NCBI GenBank assembly: GCA_947462175.1
Contig: CANHOE010000013.1
Coordinates: 1 to 18,373 of the forward strand
Direction of reading: 5' to 3'
Source: Burkholderiales bacterium
GTDB lineage: Bacteria; Pseudomonadota; Gammaproteobacteria; Burkholderiales; Burkholderiaceae_C
Length of the DNA: 18,373 nucleotides
A program made the translations under genes and the position numbers. Shown one piece after another: positions 6,324 to 13,188 of this stretch. Positions within the stretch are counted from its first letter, which is position 1. Every line of letters starts with the position of its first letter. The notes beneath the pieces were generated by a model. The model was given only the letters and a program-made list of their open reading frames with translations. It was not told the origin of the DNA and made no database searches.

Positions 6324-9029
6324 ATGAGCGATATATCCATTCCCGCGTCCACCAGCGTCCTTTCAGTACCCGATAGCGACCCGCAAGAAACCGCCGAGTG
6401 GAAGGACGCACTGCAGGCTGTGCTGCAAGTCGCTGGCCCGCAACGGGTGCGCGAGATCATGGACGCGCTCGCCATCTCGGCACGCGACCCGGCCATCTCC
6501 TGGAAGCCGATCCGCGGCACGCCGTATGTGAACTCGATTCCTCTGTCGCAGCAGGCCCCCTTTCCGGGCGATCTGGCGATCGAGGAGCGTCTGGCTTCGC
6601 TGATGCGCTGGAACGCCTTGGCGATGGTCGTGCGCGCGAACCAGGCCTACGGCGAACTGGGCGGGCACATCGCCAGCTACGCCAGCGCAGCCGATCTGTT
6701 CGAAGTGGGTTTCAACCACTTCTTCCGCGCTGGTGAAGCTGGCGGCGGCGGTGACTTGGTCTTCTTCCAAGCGCACTCGGCGCCAGGCGTTTACTCGCGC
6801 GCATTCCTCGAAGGGCGGCTGAGCGAGCAGGAACTGGCCTACTACCGGCAGGAGATCGCAGCACGGGCCGCCGGCAAGCAAGGCCTCAGCAGCTACCCGC
6901 ACCCCTGGCTGATGCCGGATTTCTGGCAATTCCCGACTGGCTCGATGGGACTGGGCCCGATCAGCTCCATCTTCCAGGCGCGCTTCATGCGCTACCTCAA
7001 CCACCGCCAGCTGCAAAACACGGCAGGACGCAAGGTGTGGGGCGTGTTCGGCGACGGCGAGATGGACGAGCCAGAAAGCATGTCGGCCCTCACGCTTGCC
7101 TCGCGCGAAAAGCTCGACAACCTGATCTGGGTGGTGAACTGCAATCTGCAGCGCCTGGACGGACCGGTGCGTGGCAACAGCCGCATCATCGACGAGCTCG
7201 AAGCGTTGTTCGTAGGCGCTGGCTGGCGCGTCATCAAGCTGGTGTGGGGATCCGACTGGGACGGACTGTTTGCGAACGACACCACCGGCGCCCTGGCGCA
7301 GGCCTTCTCGCAAACCGTCGACGGCCAGTTCCAGACCTTTGCCGCCAAGGACGGCCGCTACAACCGCGAGCACTTCTTCGGCCAGAACCCGCAGCTCGCC
7401 GCCTTGGTGCAGGGCCTGAGCGACGAGCAGATCGACCTGCTCAAGCGCGGTGGTCACGATTTGGTGAAGATCTATGCCGCGTACCACGAGGCCATGAAGA
7501 CCACCGGCTGCCCGACGGTCATCCTGGCGCAGACCAAGAAGGGCTACGGCATGGGCGCTGCAGGCCAGGGTCGGATGACCACGCACCAGCAGAAGAAGCT
7601 GGGGCGTGAAGACCTCATCGCCTTCCGCGACCGCTTCAAACTGCCGCTGACCGACGAACAGGCGGCCGCGCTCGAATTCGTCAAGCCCGACGCGGACAGC
7701 CCCGAAATGCGCTACTTGCAGGCGCGCCGAGCAGCACTCGGAGGAGGCATGCCCGCGCGGGCGACCCAGGCGGCTGTCGTGCCAGTGCCCAGCATCTCGA
7801 AATACGCGGAGTTTGCGGTCCAGGCCGATGGCAAGGAGATGAGCACGACGATGGCTTTCGTGCGCATGCTGACCAACCTGCTCAAAGACCAGGCCCTGGG
7901 ACCACGCCTGGTACCGATCGTCGCCGACGAGGCGCGCACCTTCGGCATGGCCAACCTGTTCAAGCAGGTCGGCATCTATTCGAGCGAAGGTCAGGCTTAC
8001 GAACCGGAAGACATCGGCTCGTTGATGAGCTACCGGGAAGCAACCAACGGACAGATCCTGGAAGAGGGCATCAGTGAAGCCAGCGCCATGAGCAGCTGGA
8101 CGGCCGCCGCCACCAGCTACTCGCTGCACGGCCTGGCCATGTTGCCCTTCTACATCTACTACTCGATGTTCGGCTTCCAGCGCGTGGGCGACCTGATCTG
8201 GGCCGCTGCAGACCAGCGCTCGCGCGGCTTCCTTCTGGGTGCCACCGCAGGCCGCACGACGCTGGGTGGTGAGGGCCTGCAACACCAGGATGGCAGCAGC
8301 CTGCTGCAAGCCTCGACGGTGCCCAACTGCCGCACCTACGACCCTTGCTTTGCCGGCGAATTCGCAGTCATCCTCGACCACGGCATGCGCCAGATGCTGG
8401 AGCAGCACGAGGACGTTTTCTACTACGTCACGCTGATGAACGAGAACTACGCTCAGCCTTCGCTGCCCGCAGGCGCCGAGGCCGACGTGATCAAGGGGAT
8501 GTACCGCTACAGCTCCTTGGCGAGCCCAAGCAACCCACCGCGCGTCCGCATGGTGGGCTCGGGCACCATCTTGCGCGAAGTGATTGCGGCCTCTGAACTG
8601 CTGTCGCAGGACTGGAACATCGCCTCAGAGGTCTGGAGCGCCACCAGCTTCAGCGAACTGGCTCGCGAGGCGCGCGAGGTCGAACGCTGGAACCGCCTGC
8701 ATCCGCAAGAAGTGCCGCGCGTCAGCCATGTGCAACAGTGCCTGGGCGGCGAAGTGCCGGTGGTCATGGCCAGCGACTATGTGCGAGCGTGGCCGCAGCT
8801 CATCGCCAGCTACCTGCCATCGCCTGTGACGACGCTGGGCACGGATGGCTTTGGTCGCAGCGATACGCGTGCCGCACTGCGCAACTTCTTTGAGGTCGAT
8901 CGATTCCAGATCGTGCTGGCGGCGTTGACATCGCTGCGTGCGCAAGGTCTGGTCGATGCAGCAACCTGCACGGCGGCGATTGCCAAATACGCGATAGCGC
9001 CTGAACAGGCACCGTCCTGGACTTGCTGA
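6324..9029 (+). CDS. aceE: Homodimeric 2-oxoacid dehydrogenase E1 (AceE/MdeB family)
   Basis: Thiamine-diphosphate E1 that decarboxylates pyruvate, or possibly 2-oxobutyrate, and hands the acyl group to a lipoyl E2. The 901-residue product aligns end to end with E. coli AceE. It has the TPP/Mg motif GDGEMDEPES...NCNLQRLDGP, the active-site histidines in GHIASY, QAHSAPGVYSRAF and TTHQQKK, and FYIYYSMFGFQR and GTDGFGRSD in the C-terminal half. AAGGAG seven bases before the ATG at 6324 fixes the start; the frame opens earlier at a TTG (6291) without support. No E2 or E3 gene adjoins it, and a hairpin follows. The Lrp-type neighbour suggests an inducible MdeB-like role in amino-acid breakdown, but pyruvate dehydrogenase E1 cannot be excluded. 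Confidence 0.93.
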   Translation: MSDISIPASTSVLSVPDSDPQETAEWKDALQAVLQVAGPQRVREIMDALAISARDPAISWKPIRGTPYVNSIPLSQQAPFPGDLAIEERLASLMRWNALAMVVRANQAYGELGGHIASYASAADLFEVGFNHFFRAGEAGGGGDLVFFQAHSAPGVYSRAFLEGRLSEQELAYYRQEIAARAAGKQGLSSYPHPWLMPDFWQFPTGSMGLGPISSIFQARFMRYLNHRQLQNTAGRKVWGVFGDGEMDEPESMSALTLASREKLDNLIWVVNCNLQRLDGPVRGNSRIIDELEALFVGAGWRVIKLVWGSDWDGLFANDTTGALAQAFSQTVDGQFQTFAAKDGRYNREHFFGQNPQLAALVQGLSDEQIDLLKRGGHDLVKIYAAYHEAMKTTGCPTVILAQTKKGYGMGAAGQGRMTTHQQKKLGREDLIAFRDRFKLPLTDEQAAALEFVKPDADSPEMRYLQARRAALGGGMPARATQAAVVPVPSISKYAEFAVQADGKEMSTTMAFVRMLTNLLKDQALGPRLVPIVADEARTFGMANLFKQVGIYSSEGQAYEPEDIGSLMSYREATNGQILEEGISEASAMSSWTAAATSYSLHGLAMLPFYIYYSMFGFQRVGDLIWAAADQRSRGFLLGATAGRTTLGGEGLQHQDGSSLLQASTVPNCRTYDPCFAGEFAVILDHGMRQMLEQHEDVFYYVTLMNENYAQPSLPAGAEADVIKGMYRYSSLASPSNPPRVRMVGSGTILREVIAASELLSQDWNIASEVWSATSFSELAREAREVERWNRLHPQEVPRVSHVQQCLGGEVPVVMASDYVRAWPQLIASYLPSPVTTLGTDGFGRSDTRAALRNFFEVDRFQIVLAALTSLRAQGLVDAATCTAAIAKYAIAPEQAPSWTC

Positions 9030-9054
9030 CCCGCACGGCCACCTCGCAGTAAGT

Positions 9055-9084
9055 CGGCGGCGTGGGTTGAAGTCCACGCTGCCG
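9055..9084 (+). terminator. Hairpin after the E1 gene
   Basis: CGGCGGCGTGG (9055-9065) pairs with CCACGCTGCCG (9074-9084) over 11 bp with one G-U pair and an 8-base loop, 26 bp after the stop codon. It lacks a U-tract, so it may terminate weakly or protect the 3' end. Confidence 0.5.
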
Positions 9085-9169
9085 ATGTGCATTGATCGGG
9101 TCTTGCGCCGCACTGGCGACGCGCCGATCAGGGAAACCCTCGGCACGCCCAGCTGAACGCTTGCACCGA

Positions 9170-9192
9170 AATGTTCTATCGATGAGAACATT
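9170..9192. promoter_or_regulatory. T-N11-A dyad overlapping the LysR-type gene leader
   Basis: AATGTTCT (9170-9177) and AGAACATT (9185-9192) form a perfect 8-bp inverted repeat with a 7-base spacer, containing a LysR-type T-N11-A box (TTCT-N7-AGAA). It ends six bases before the start codon of the LysR-type gene, where a Shine-Dalgarno would be expected. Autoregulation is the simplest reading. Confidence 0.5.
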
Positions 9193-9198
9193 CGTGCC

Positions 9199-10104
9199 AT
9201 GGCGCGTCTCAACTTCCACCATCTCCACTACTTCTGGGCCGTGGCCAAGGAGGGCAACCTCACCCGCGCAGCCACACACCTCCATGTATCGCAGTCGGCG
9301 CTGTCGGCGCAGATCCGGCAGCTCGAAGATCAGCTGGGGCAGGCCCTGTTTGCGCGCGTCGGCCGCGGCTTGCAGCTCACGGAGGCCGGGCAGCTCGCGC
9401 TGGGCTATGCCGAATCCATTTTCACAGCGGGCGCAGAACTGACGGCGCTGCTGCGCGAAGGCCACCGCGACGAACGCCAGGTGCTGCGCATCGGCGCCAT
9501 GGCCACCCTGTCTCGCAATTTCCAGGAAAACTTCCTGCGGCCCTTACTGGAGCGCGAAGACGTGGAACTCGTGCTCCACTCGGGCAGCCTGGTCGATCTG
9601 CTGGCGCGGCTGCGAGTGCACACGCTCGATCTGGTGCTCTCCAACCAACGCGTGCATGCCAGCAGCGAGGACCCCTGGCGCTGTCAGCGCATTGCCCGTC
9701 AACCCGTCAGCCTGGTAGGCAAGCCGCGATCGAAGCGCAAAGCGTTCCGCTACCCAGAGGAGCTGGCCGAGGTGCCACTGCTGTTACCTGGGCGGGACAA
9801 CGATATTCGCGCCGGTTTCGATCTGCTTTGCGAGCGGCTGGGTATTCGCTACCGACTGCGCGCCGAAGTGGACGACATGGCGCTGCTACGGCTACTGGCG
9901 CGTGATTCCGACAGCGTCGCACTGCTGCCAACGGTGGTGGTGCAAGACGAGTTGCGCACCGGGCGTCTTGTGGAATACAGCGTGGTCCCGGACCTTCATG
10001 AAAACTTCTATGCCATCTCGGTGCAACGTCATTTCACGCCACCCTTGCTGAAGACACTCCTCAAGCAGTCCGAGGCAGAAGTGCTGGGCGCACTGGACGG
10101 TTGA
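9199..10104 (+). CDS. LysR family transcriptional regulator, NhaR-like
   Basis: A 301-residue LysR-type regulator. Residues 1-65 form the winged HTH (HLHYFWAVAKEGNLTRAATH, then QSALSAQIRQLEDQLG). From about residue 95 comes the periplasmic-binding-protein-like effector domain. The opening LNFHHLHYFW and the later LLLPGRDNDIRAGFD are close to the NhaR subgroup, whose E. coli member responds to sodium. NhaR-like proteins in betaproteobacteria have varied targets, and no nhaA antiporter gene is visible here, so the effector is unknown. It lies between the E1 gene and the dehydrogenase operon, all on one strand, and could regulate either. No clear Shine-Dalgarno precedes the ATG. Confidence 0.92.
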   Translation: MARLNFHHLHYFWAVAKEGNLTRAATHLHVSQSALSAQIRQLEDQLGQALFARVGRGLQLTEAGQLALGYAESIFTAGAELTALLREGHRDERQVLRIGAMATLSRNFQENFLRPLLEREDVELVLHSGSLVDLLARLRVHTLDLVLSNQRVHASSEDPWRCQRIARQPVSLVGKPRSKRKAFRYPEELAEVPLLLPGRDNDIRAGFDLLCERLGIRYRLRAEVDDMALLRLLARDSDSVALLPTVVVQDELRTGRLVEYSVVPDLHENFYAISVQRHFTPPLLKTLLKQSEAEVLGALDG

Positions 10105-10105
10105 G

Positions 10106-10132
10106 CCATCGCACGACAGCGGTCGTCGATGG
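10106..10132 (+). terminator. Hairpin directly after the LysR-type gene
   Basis: CCATCG plus ACGAC (10106-10117, one bulged C) pairs with GTCGT plus CGATGG (10122-10132) around an AGCG loop, starting one base after the stop codon. There is no U-tract. A second, weaker stem AAAGGC/GCCTTT with trailing Ts lies at 10242-10263 and could also stop transcription before the next operon. Confidence 0.45.
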
Positions 10133-10327
10133 TCAAGTTGAAACAGTCAGATAGCCCGATAAAACGCATCAGCGGATGAGGCCAGCAGGCCACAAAGGCC
10201 TCAGTACTTCCCCTGAGCGCAGCAGGGTGGAGCGGTTTTGCAAAGGCCTGATTAAGCCTTTTTAGCTTACAGTCTCGTGCGGGTCGGATGACCGGCCTGC
10301 CGCAAAACGAAAATGACAGGAGACCCC

Positions 10328-10948
10328 ATGCGTGTGATTCCGATCGCGCCGACGGCGCAGCCCGGTGCTGATGCCGCTTCATGCAACGATGAAGACGGCC
10401 GGGTACCCAAACTTGATTTGCCGCTCGTGCGGCGAGATTTCCTGAAGGGTTCGGGCCTGTTGACGGGCGCCATTGCCACCAGTTCGGTGTTAGCCACATT
10501 GGCACCATCTCCGGTTTGGGCGGTGGAGCTGAAGCAGCTCACAACCGGTGAAGGCAAAACGCTGATCGCAATGGGTCGCGTGCTCTTTCCCCATAAGAAG
10601 TTGCCAGATGCTGTCTATGCCTTACTGGCGAAGGATCTTGACGGCAACTCAGGCGCTCTCCCGGTCGTGCGCGACGGCATCGCTGCGCTCGACAAAGCGG
10701 CAGGCGGAAGCTTCATCAAAGCGACGGCCGCGAAAAAGCTGGCGTTGGTCAAGGCAATTGAAGGCAACCCTTTCTTCAACACCGTTCGTGGCCAGTGCAT
10801 TACCTCCCTGTACAACAACGACATGGCCTTCACGGTCTTCGGTTACCCCGGCGCGTCCTGGGAGAAGGGCGGCTACCTCACGCGTGGATTTCAGGACCTG
10901 AAGTGGTTGCGTCCACCAACGGCCGAGGCCAGCCCACCTGCTTGGTGA
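10328..10948 (+). CDS. Tat-exported small (gamma) subunit of an FAD-dependent GMC dehydrogenase
   Basis: A 206-residue protein of the gluconate 2-dehydrogenase subunit 3 type, which acts as export chaperone and hitch-hiker subunit for its FAD partner. A twin-arginine signal is clear: VRRDFLKGSG with RR at 35-36, a hydrophobic run to about residue 62, and a likely cut near VWA. The 34-residue stretch before RR is unusually long. The mature part has the family's helical pattern (GKTLIAMGRVLFPHKKLPD near the front; FGYPGASWEKGGYLTRGF near the end). CAGGAG five bases before the ATG at 10328 supports this start over the in-frame ATG at 10313, which would place the Shine-Dalgarno inside the gene. 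It is followed after 74 bp by the catalytic subunit. Confidence 0.88.
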   Translation: MRVIPIAPTAQPGADAASCNDEDGRVPKLDLPLVRRDFLKGSGLLTGAIATSSVLATLAPSPVWAVELKQLTTGEGKTLIAMGRVLFPHKKLPDAVYALLAKDLDGNSGALPVVRDGIAALDKAAGGSFIKATAAKKLALVKAIEGNPFFNTVRGQCITSLYNNDMAFTVFGYPGASWEKGGYLTRGFQDLKWLRPPTAEASPPAW

Positions 10949-11022
10949 GTTGAGTCGCTTTACTGGCCACGGGGCCACCACCAGCCGACACGGCAAGAAT
11001 CAGAAGAATCGCAGGAGACAAG

Positions 11023-12591
11023 ATGGCGAAATTTGACAACAGCGACGACTCGGTAGTCGTCATCATCGGTTCGGGCGCTGGCGGCGGCACGCTGGCCAAC
11101 GAGTTGTGCCAGAAAGGCATCAAAGTCGTCGTGTTGGAAGCTGGCGCATTGCAGTCCAGCGAGAAGTTCATCAACGACGAGTGGAAGTCATTCAGCCAAT
11201 TGGCTTGGCTTGATCCACGAACCACGTCGGGTACTTGGCGCGTTGCAAAAGACTTCTCCGGACTGCCTGCGTGGATCTGCAAGACCGTTGGCGGCACCAC
11301 GACGCACTGGGCTGGCGCTTCGCTGCGTTTCCAGGAGCACGAGTTCAAGGTGCGCACCACTTACGGTGACATCAAGGGCGCCAACCTGATGGATTGGCCG
11401 GTGACCTTGAAGGAACTAGCACCGTACTACAGCCGCGCCGAAGACAAGATGGGTGTGACACGCACCCACGGCATTCCAGGGCTGCCCGGCAATAACAACT
11501 TCAAGGTGATGTACGCCGGAGCCACCAAGCTGGGCTACAAGGAAGTACACACCGGCAACATGGCCATCAACAGTCGCCCTCGCGACGACCGAGGTCAGTG
11601 CCTTCAATTGGGCTTCTGTTTCCAGGGTTGTAAGAGCGGCGCCAAGTGGAGCACGCTTTACACGGAACTGCCAAAGGCCGAGAAGACCGGCAACATGGAC
11701 CTTCGTCCTGAGTCTCACGTGTCACGCATCGAGCACAACGATGCCGGCAAGGTCACTGGCGTCGTCTACTTCGACAAGGACGGCAAGGAACAGCGGCAAA
11801 AGGCGCGCATCGTTTGCGTTGCAGGCAATTCGATCGAAACACCACGCTTGCTGCTTTTGTCTGCGTCCAACCTGTTCAAGGACGGTTTGGCCAACAGCTC
11901 TGGCCAGGTCGGTCGCAACTACATGCGACACATGACCGGCTCGGTGTATGGCTTGTTCAAGCAGCCTGTGCATATGTACCGCGGCACTGTGATGGCCGGT
12001 ATCGTTCGCGACGAAGCACATCACAACCCGAAGCGCGGCTTCGCAGGCGGCTACGAACTGGAAACGCTGTCACTTGGCTTGCCGTTCATGGCGGCTTTCC
12101 TGAATCCAGGCGCATGGGGTAGCGAGTTCACCGAGTACATGGATAACTACACCCGCATTGCCGGGATGTGGCTGGTGGGCGAAGACATGCCGCGTGAAAC
12201 CAACCGAGTGACACTCAACTCGCAGGTCAAGGACCGTTGGGGCAACGCCGCGCCTAACGTGCATTACGACGACCATGAGAACGACATCGCGATGCGCGAG
12301 CACGCCTTCCGCCAGGGTCAACTCGTCTACGAAGCCGCCGGCGCAGTCAAGTCATTCCGTACGCCTCCGTATCCGTCGACTCACAACCTTGGCACCTGCC
12401 GTATGGGCGCCTCTGCGAAGGACAGCGTTTGCAATGCGTACGGACAAACCCACGACATCTCCAATCTGTTCATCAGTGATGGTAGTCAGTTCACCACCGG
12501 TGGCGCAGAAAACCCGACGCTCACCATCGTGACTTTGGCGATTCGTCAGGCTGAGTACATTGCCCAGCAGATGACCGCACGGACGATCTGA
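11023..12591 (+). CDS. FAD-dependent GMC family dehydrogenase, catalytic (alpha) subunit
   Basis: A 522-residue glucose-methanol-choline oxidoreductase oxidising an alcohol or sugar hydroxyl to a carbonyl. The FAD Rossmann motif GSGAGGG is at residues 16-22. GGTTTHWAG (90-98) is the second flavin-contact segment. The C-terminal catalytic pair is His454 in STHNLGTCRMG and Asn497 in GGAENPTLT. Cys193, Cys199 and Cys203 form C-x5-C-x3-C, the spacing I recall for the 3Fe-4S ligands of bacterial FAD-dependent glucose dehydrogenase. There is no signal peptide, so export is presumably piggy-back on the Tat subunit encoded upstream. AGGAG precedes the ATG. The third, multihaem cytochrome subunit usual in this family is not encoded here. 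The substrate cannot be read from sequence; its neighbours favour an alcohol. Confidence 0.93.
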   Translation: MAKFDNSDDSVVVIIGSGAGGGTLANELCQKGIKVVVLEAGALQSSEKFINDEWKSFSQLAWLDPRTTSGTWRVAKDFSGLPAWICKTVGGTTTHWAGASLRFQEHEFKVRTTYGDIKGANLMDWPVTLKELAPYYSRAEDKMGVTRTHGIPGLPGNNNFKVMYAGATKLGYKEVHTGNMAINSRPRDDRGQCLQLGFCFQGCKSGAKWSTLYTELPKAEKTGNMDLRPESHVSRIEHNDAGKVTGVVYFDKDGKEQRQKARIVCVAGNSIETPRLLLLSASNLFKDGLANSSGQVGRNYMRHMTGSVYGLFKQPVHMYRGTVMAGIVRDEAHHNPKRGFAGGYELETLSLGLPFMAAFLNPGAWGSEFTEYMDNYTRIAGMWLVGEDMPRETNRVTLNSQVKDRWGNAAPNVHYDDHENDIAMREHAFRQGQLVYEAAGAVKSFRTPPYPSTHNLGTCRMGASAKDSVCNAYGQTHDISNLFISDGSQFTTGGAENPTLTIVTLAIRQAEYIAQQMTARTI

Positions 12592-13188
12592 TCGCTCGCA
12601 ACTCCCCGTTCCGGTTCACTGAATCATTTTTTGAACTGGGAGTTAACCAAGCGGTTGCAGAGAATCAATCGCTGCTTCTGATGAATTTTTATTCGCCCGA
12701 AGCATGCTGCGTTGTCAGGTATCCAGCGGTCTCGCTGGATACCTTGACGCCTAACTTTGGTACGCGTGTTTCAGGTAGAGCTTGATTTCACTGAGATGGG
12801 GTGCTTGTTGCACATCTTGTAACGTTCACCTGCCGTTGATTCGGCACCCGACGTCACGGTGAGCCTGCGTGTTGAAGCTTCGATGAGCATGTCCTCCCGG
12901 ATATTGCTCATAACAGGGTCCCGGGCGCGCAGTTCAAGTTCCGTGGTGAAGCCGCACCGTTGCTGCTGGGTCCTGCGCGTGTTCTCTTCGGTTCCCGATC
13001 TCGATTCGGAGAGCAGCTAGCTCGAACGAAACAAGTTGGGGCCAGGTTTAACGACCTCAAGAAGTCAGGATCAGAGACGCGGCGTCCACCCAGGATCAGG
13101 AAGGTTGCTCGGTCGAGATCGCTGAGCCACGACGACTGAAGACTCTGAGGCGCTGAGAAGGCTCTCCTCTGGGCAGAATGAGTTGTCT
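12592..13188. other. 597-bp non-coding spacer between convergent genes
   Basis: Lies between the ends of the GMC dehydrogenase gene and the sigma-54 activator gene. It holds the perfect hairpin at 12717-12744 and a weaker one near the start (AACTCCC...GGGAGTT, about 12600-12653). No convincing gene was found. A minus-strand stretch open from about 13010 to 12771 (ATG at 12911, 46 codons) has no Shine-Dalgarno and no recognised family. The length is unusual for a convergent junction and could be a decayed gene. Confidence 0.6.
12717..12744 (+). terminator. Perfect 12-bp hairpin downstream of the GMC dehydrogenase
   Basis: AGGTATCCAGCG and CGCTGGATACCT are perfectly complementary around a GTCT loop. 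It lies 126 bp after the dehydrogenase stop codon, with no U-run on either side. It probably serves as a terminator or 3'-end stabiliser for the convergent units. Confidence 0.55.

Noticed and set aside
6363..8408. 681-codon minus-strand open frame
   Set aside because: It is antisense to the E1 gene in G+C-rich DNA, has no recognisable domain, and the opposite strand encodes a full, motif-complete protein.
10228..10242. Sigma-54-like promoter TGGAGCGGTTTTGCA before the dehydrogenase operon
   Set aside because: The GG and GC elements are nine bases apart, not the required ten, and the -24 element is poor.
12771..12911. 46-codon minus-strand ORF (MSNIREDMLIEAS...)
   Set aside because: No Shine-Dalgarno sequence, no recognised family, and the frame lies in a spacer without other coding signs; possible relic only.
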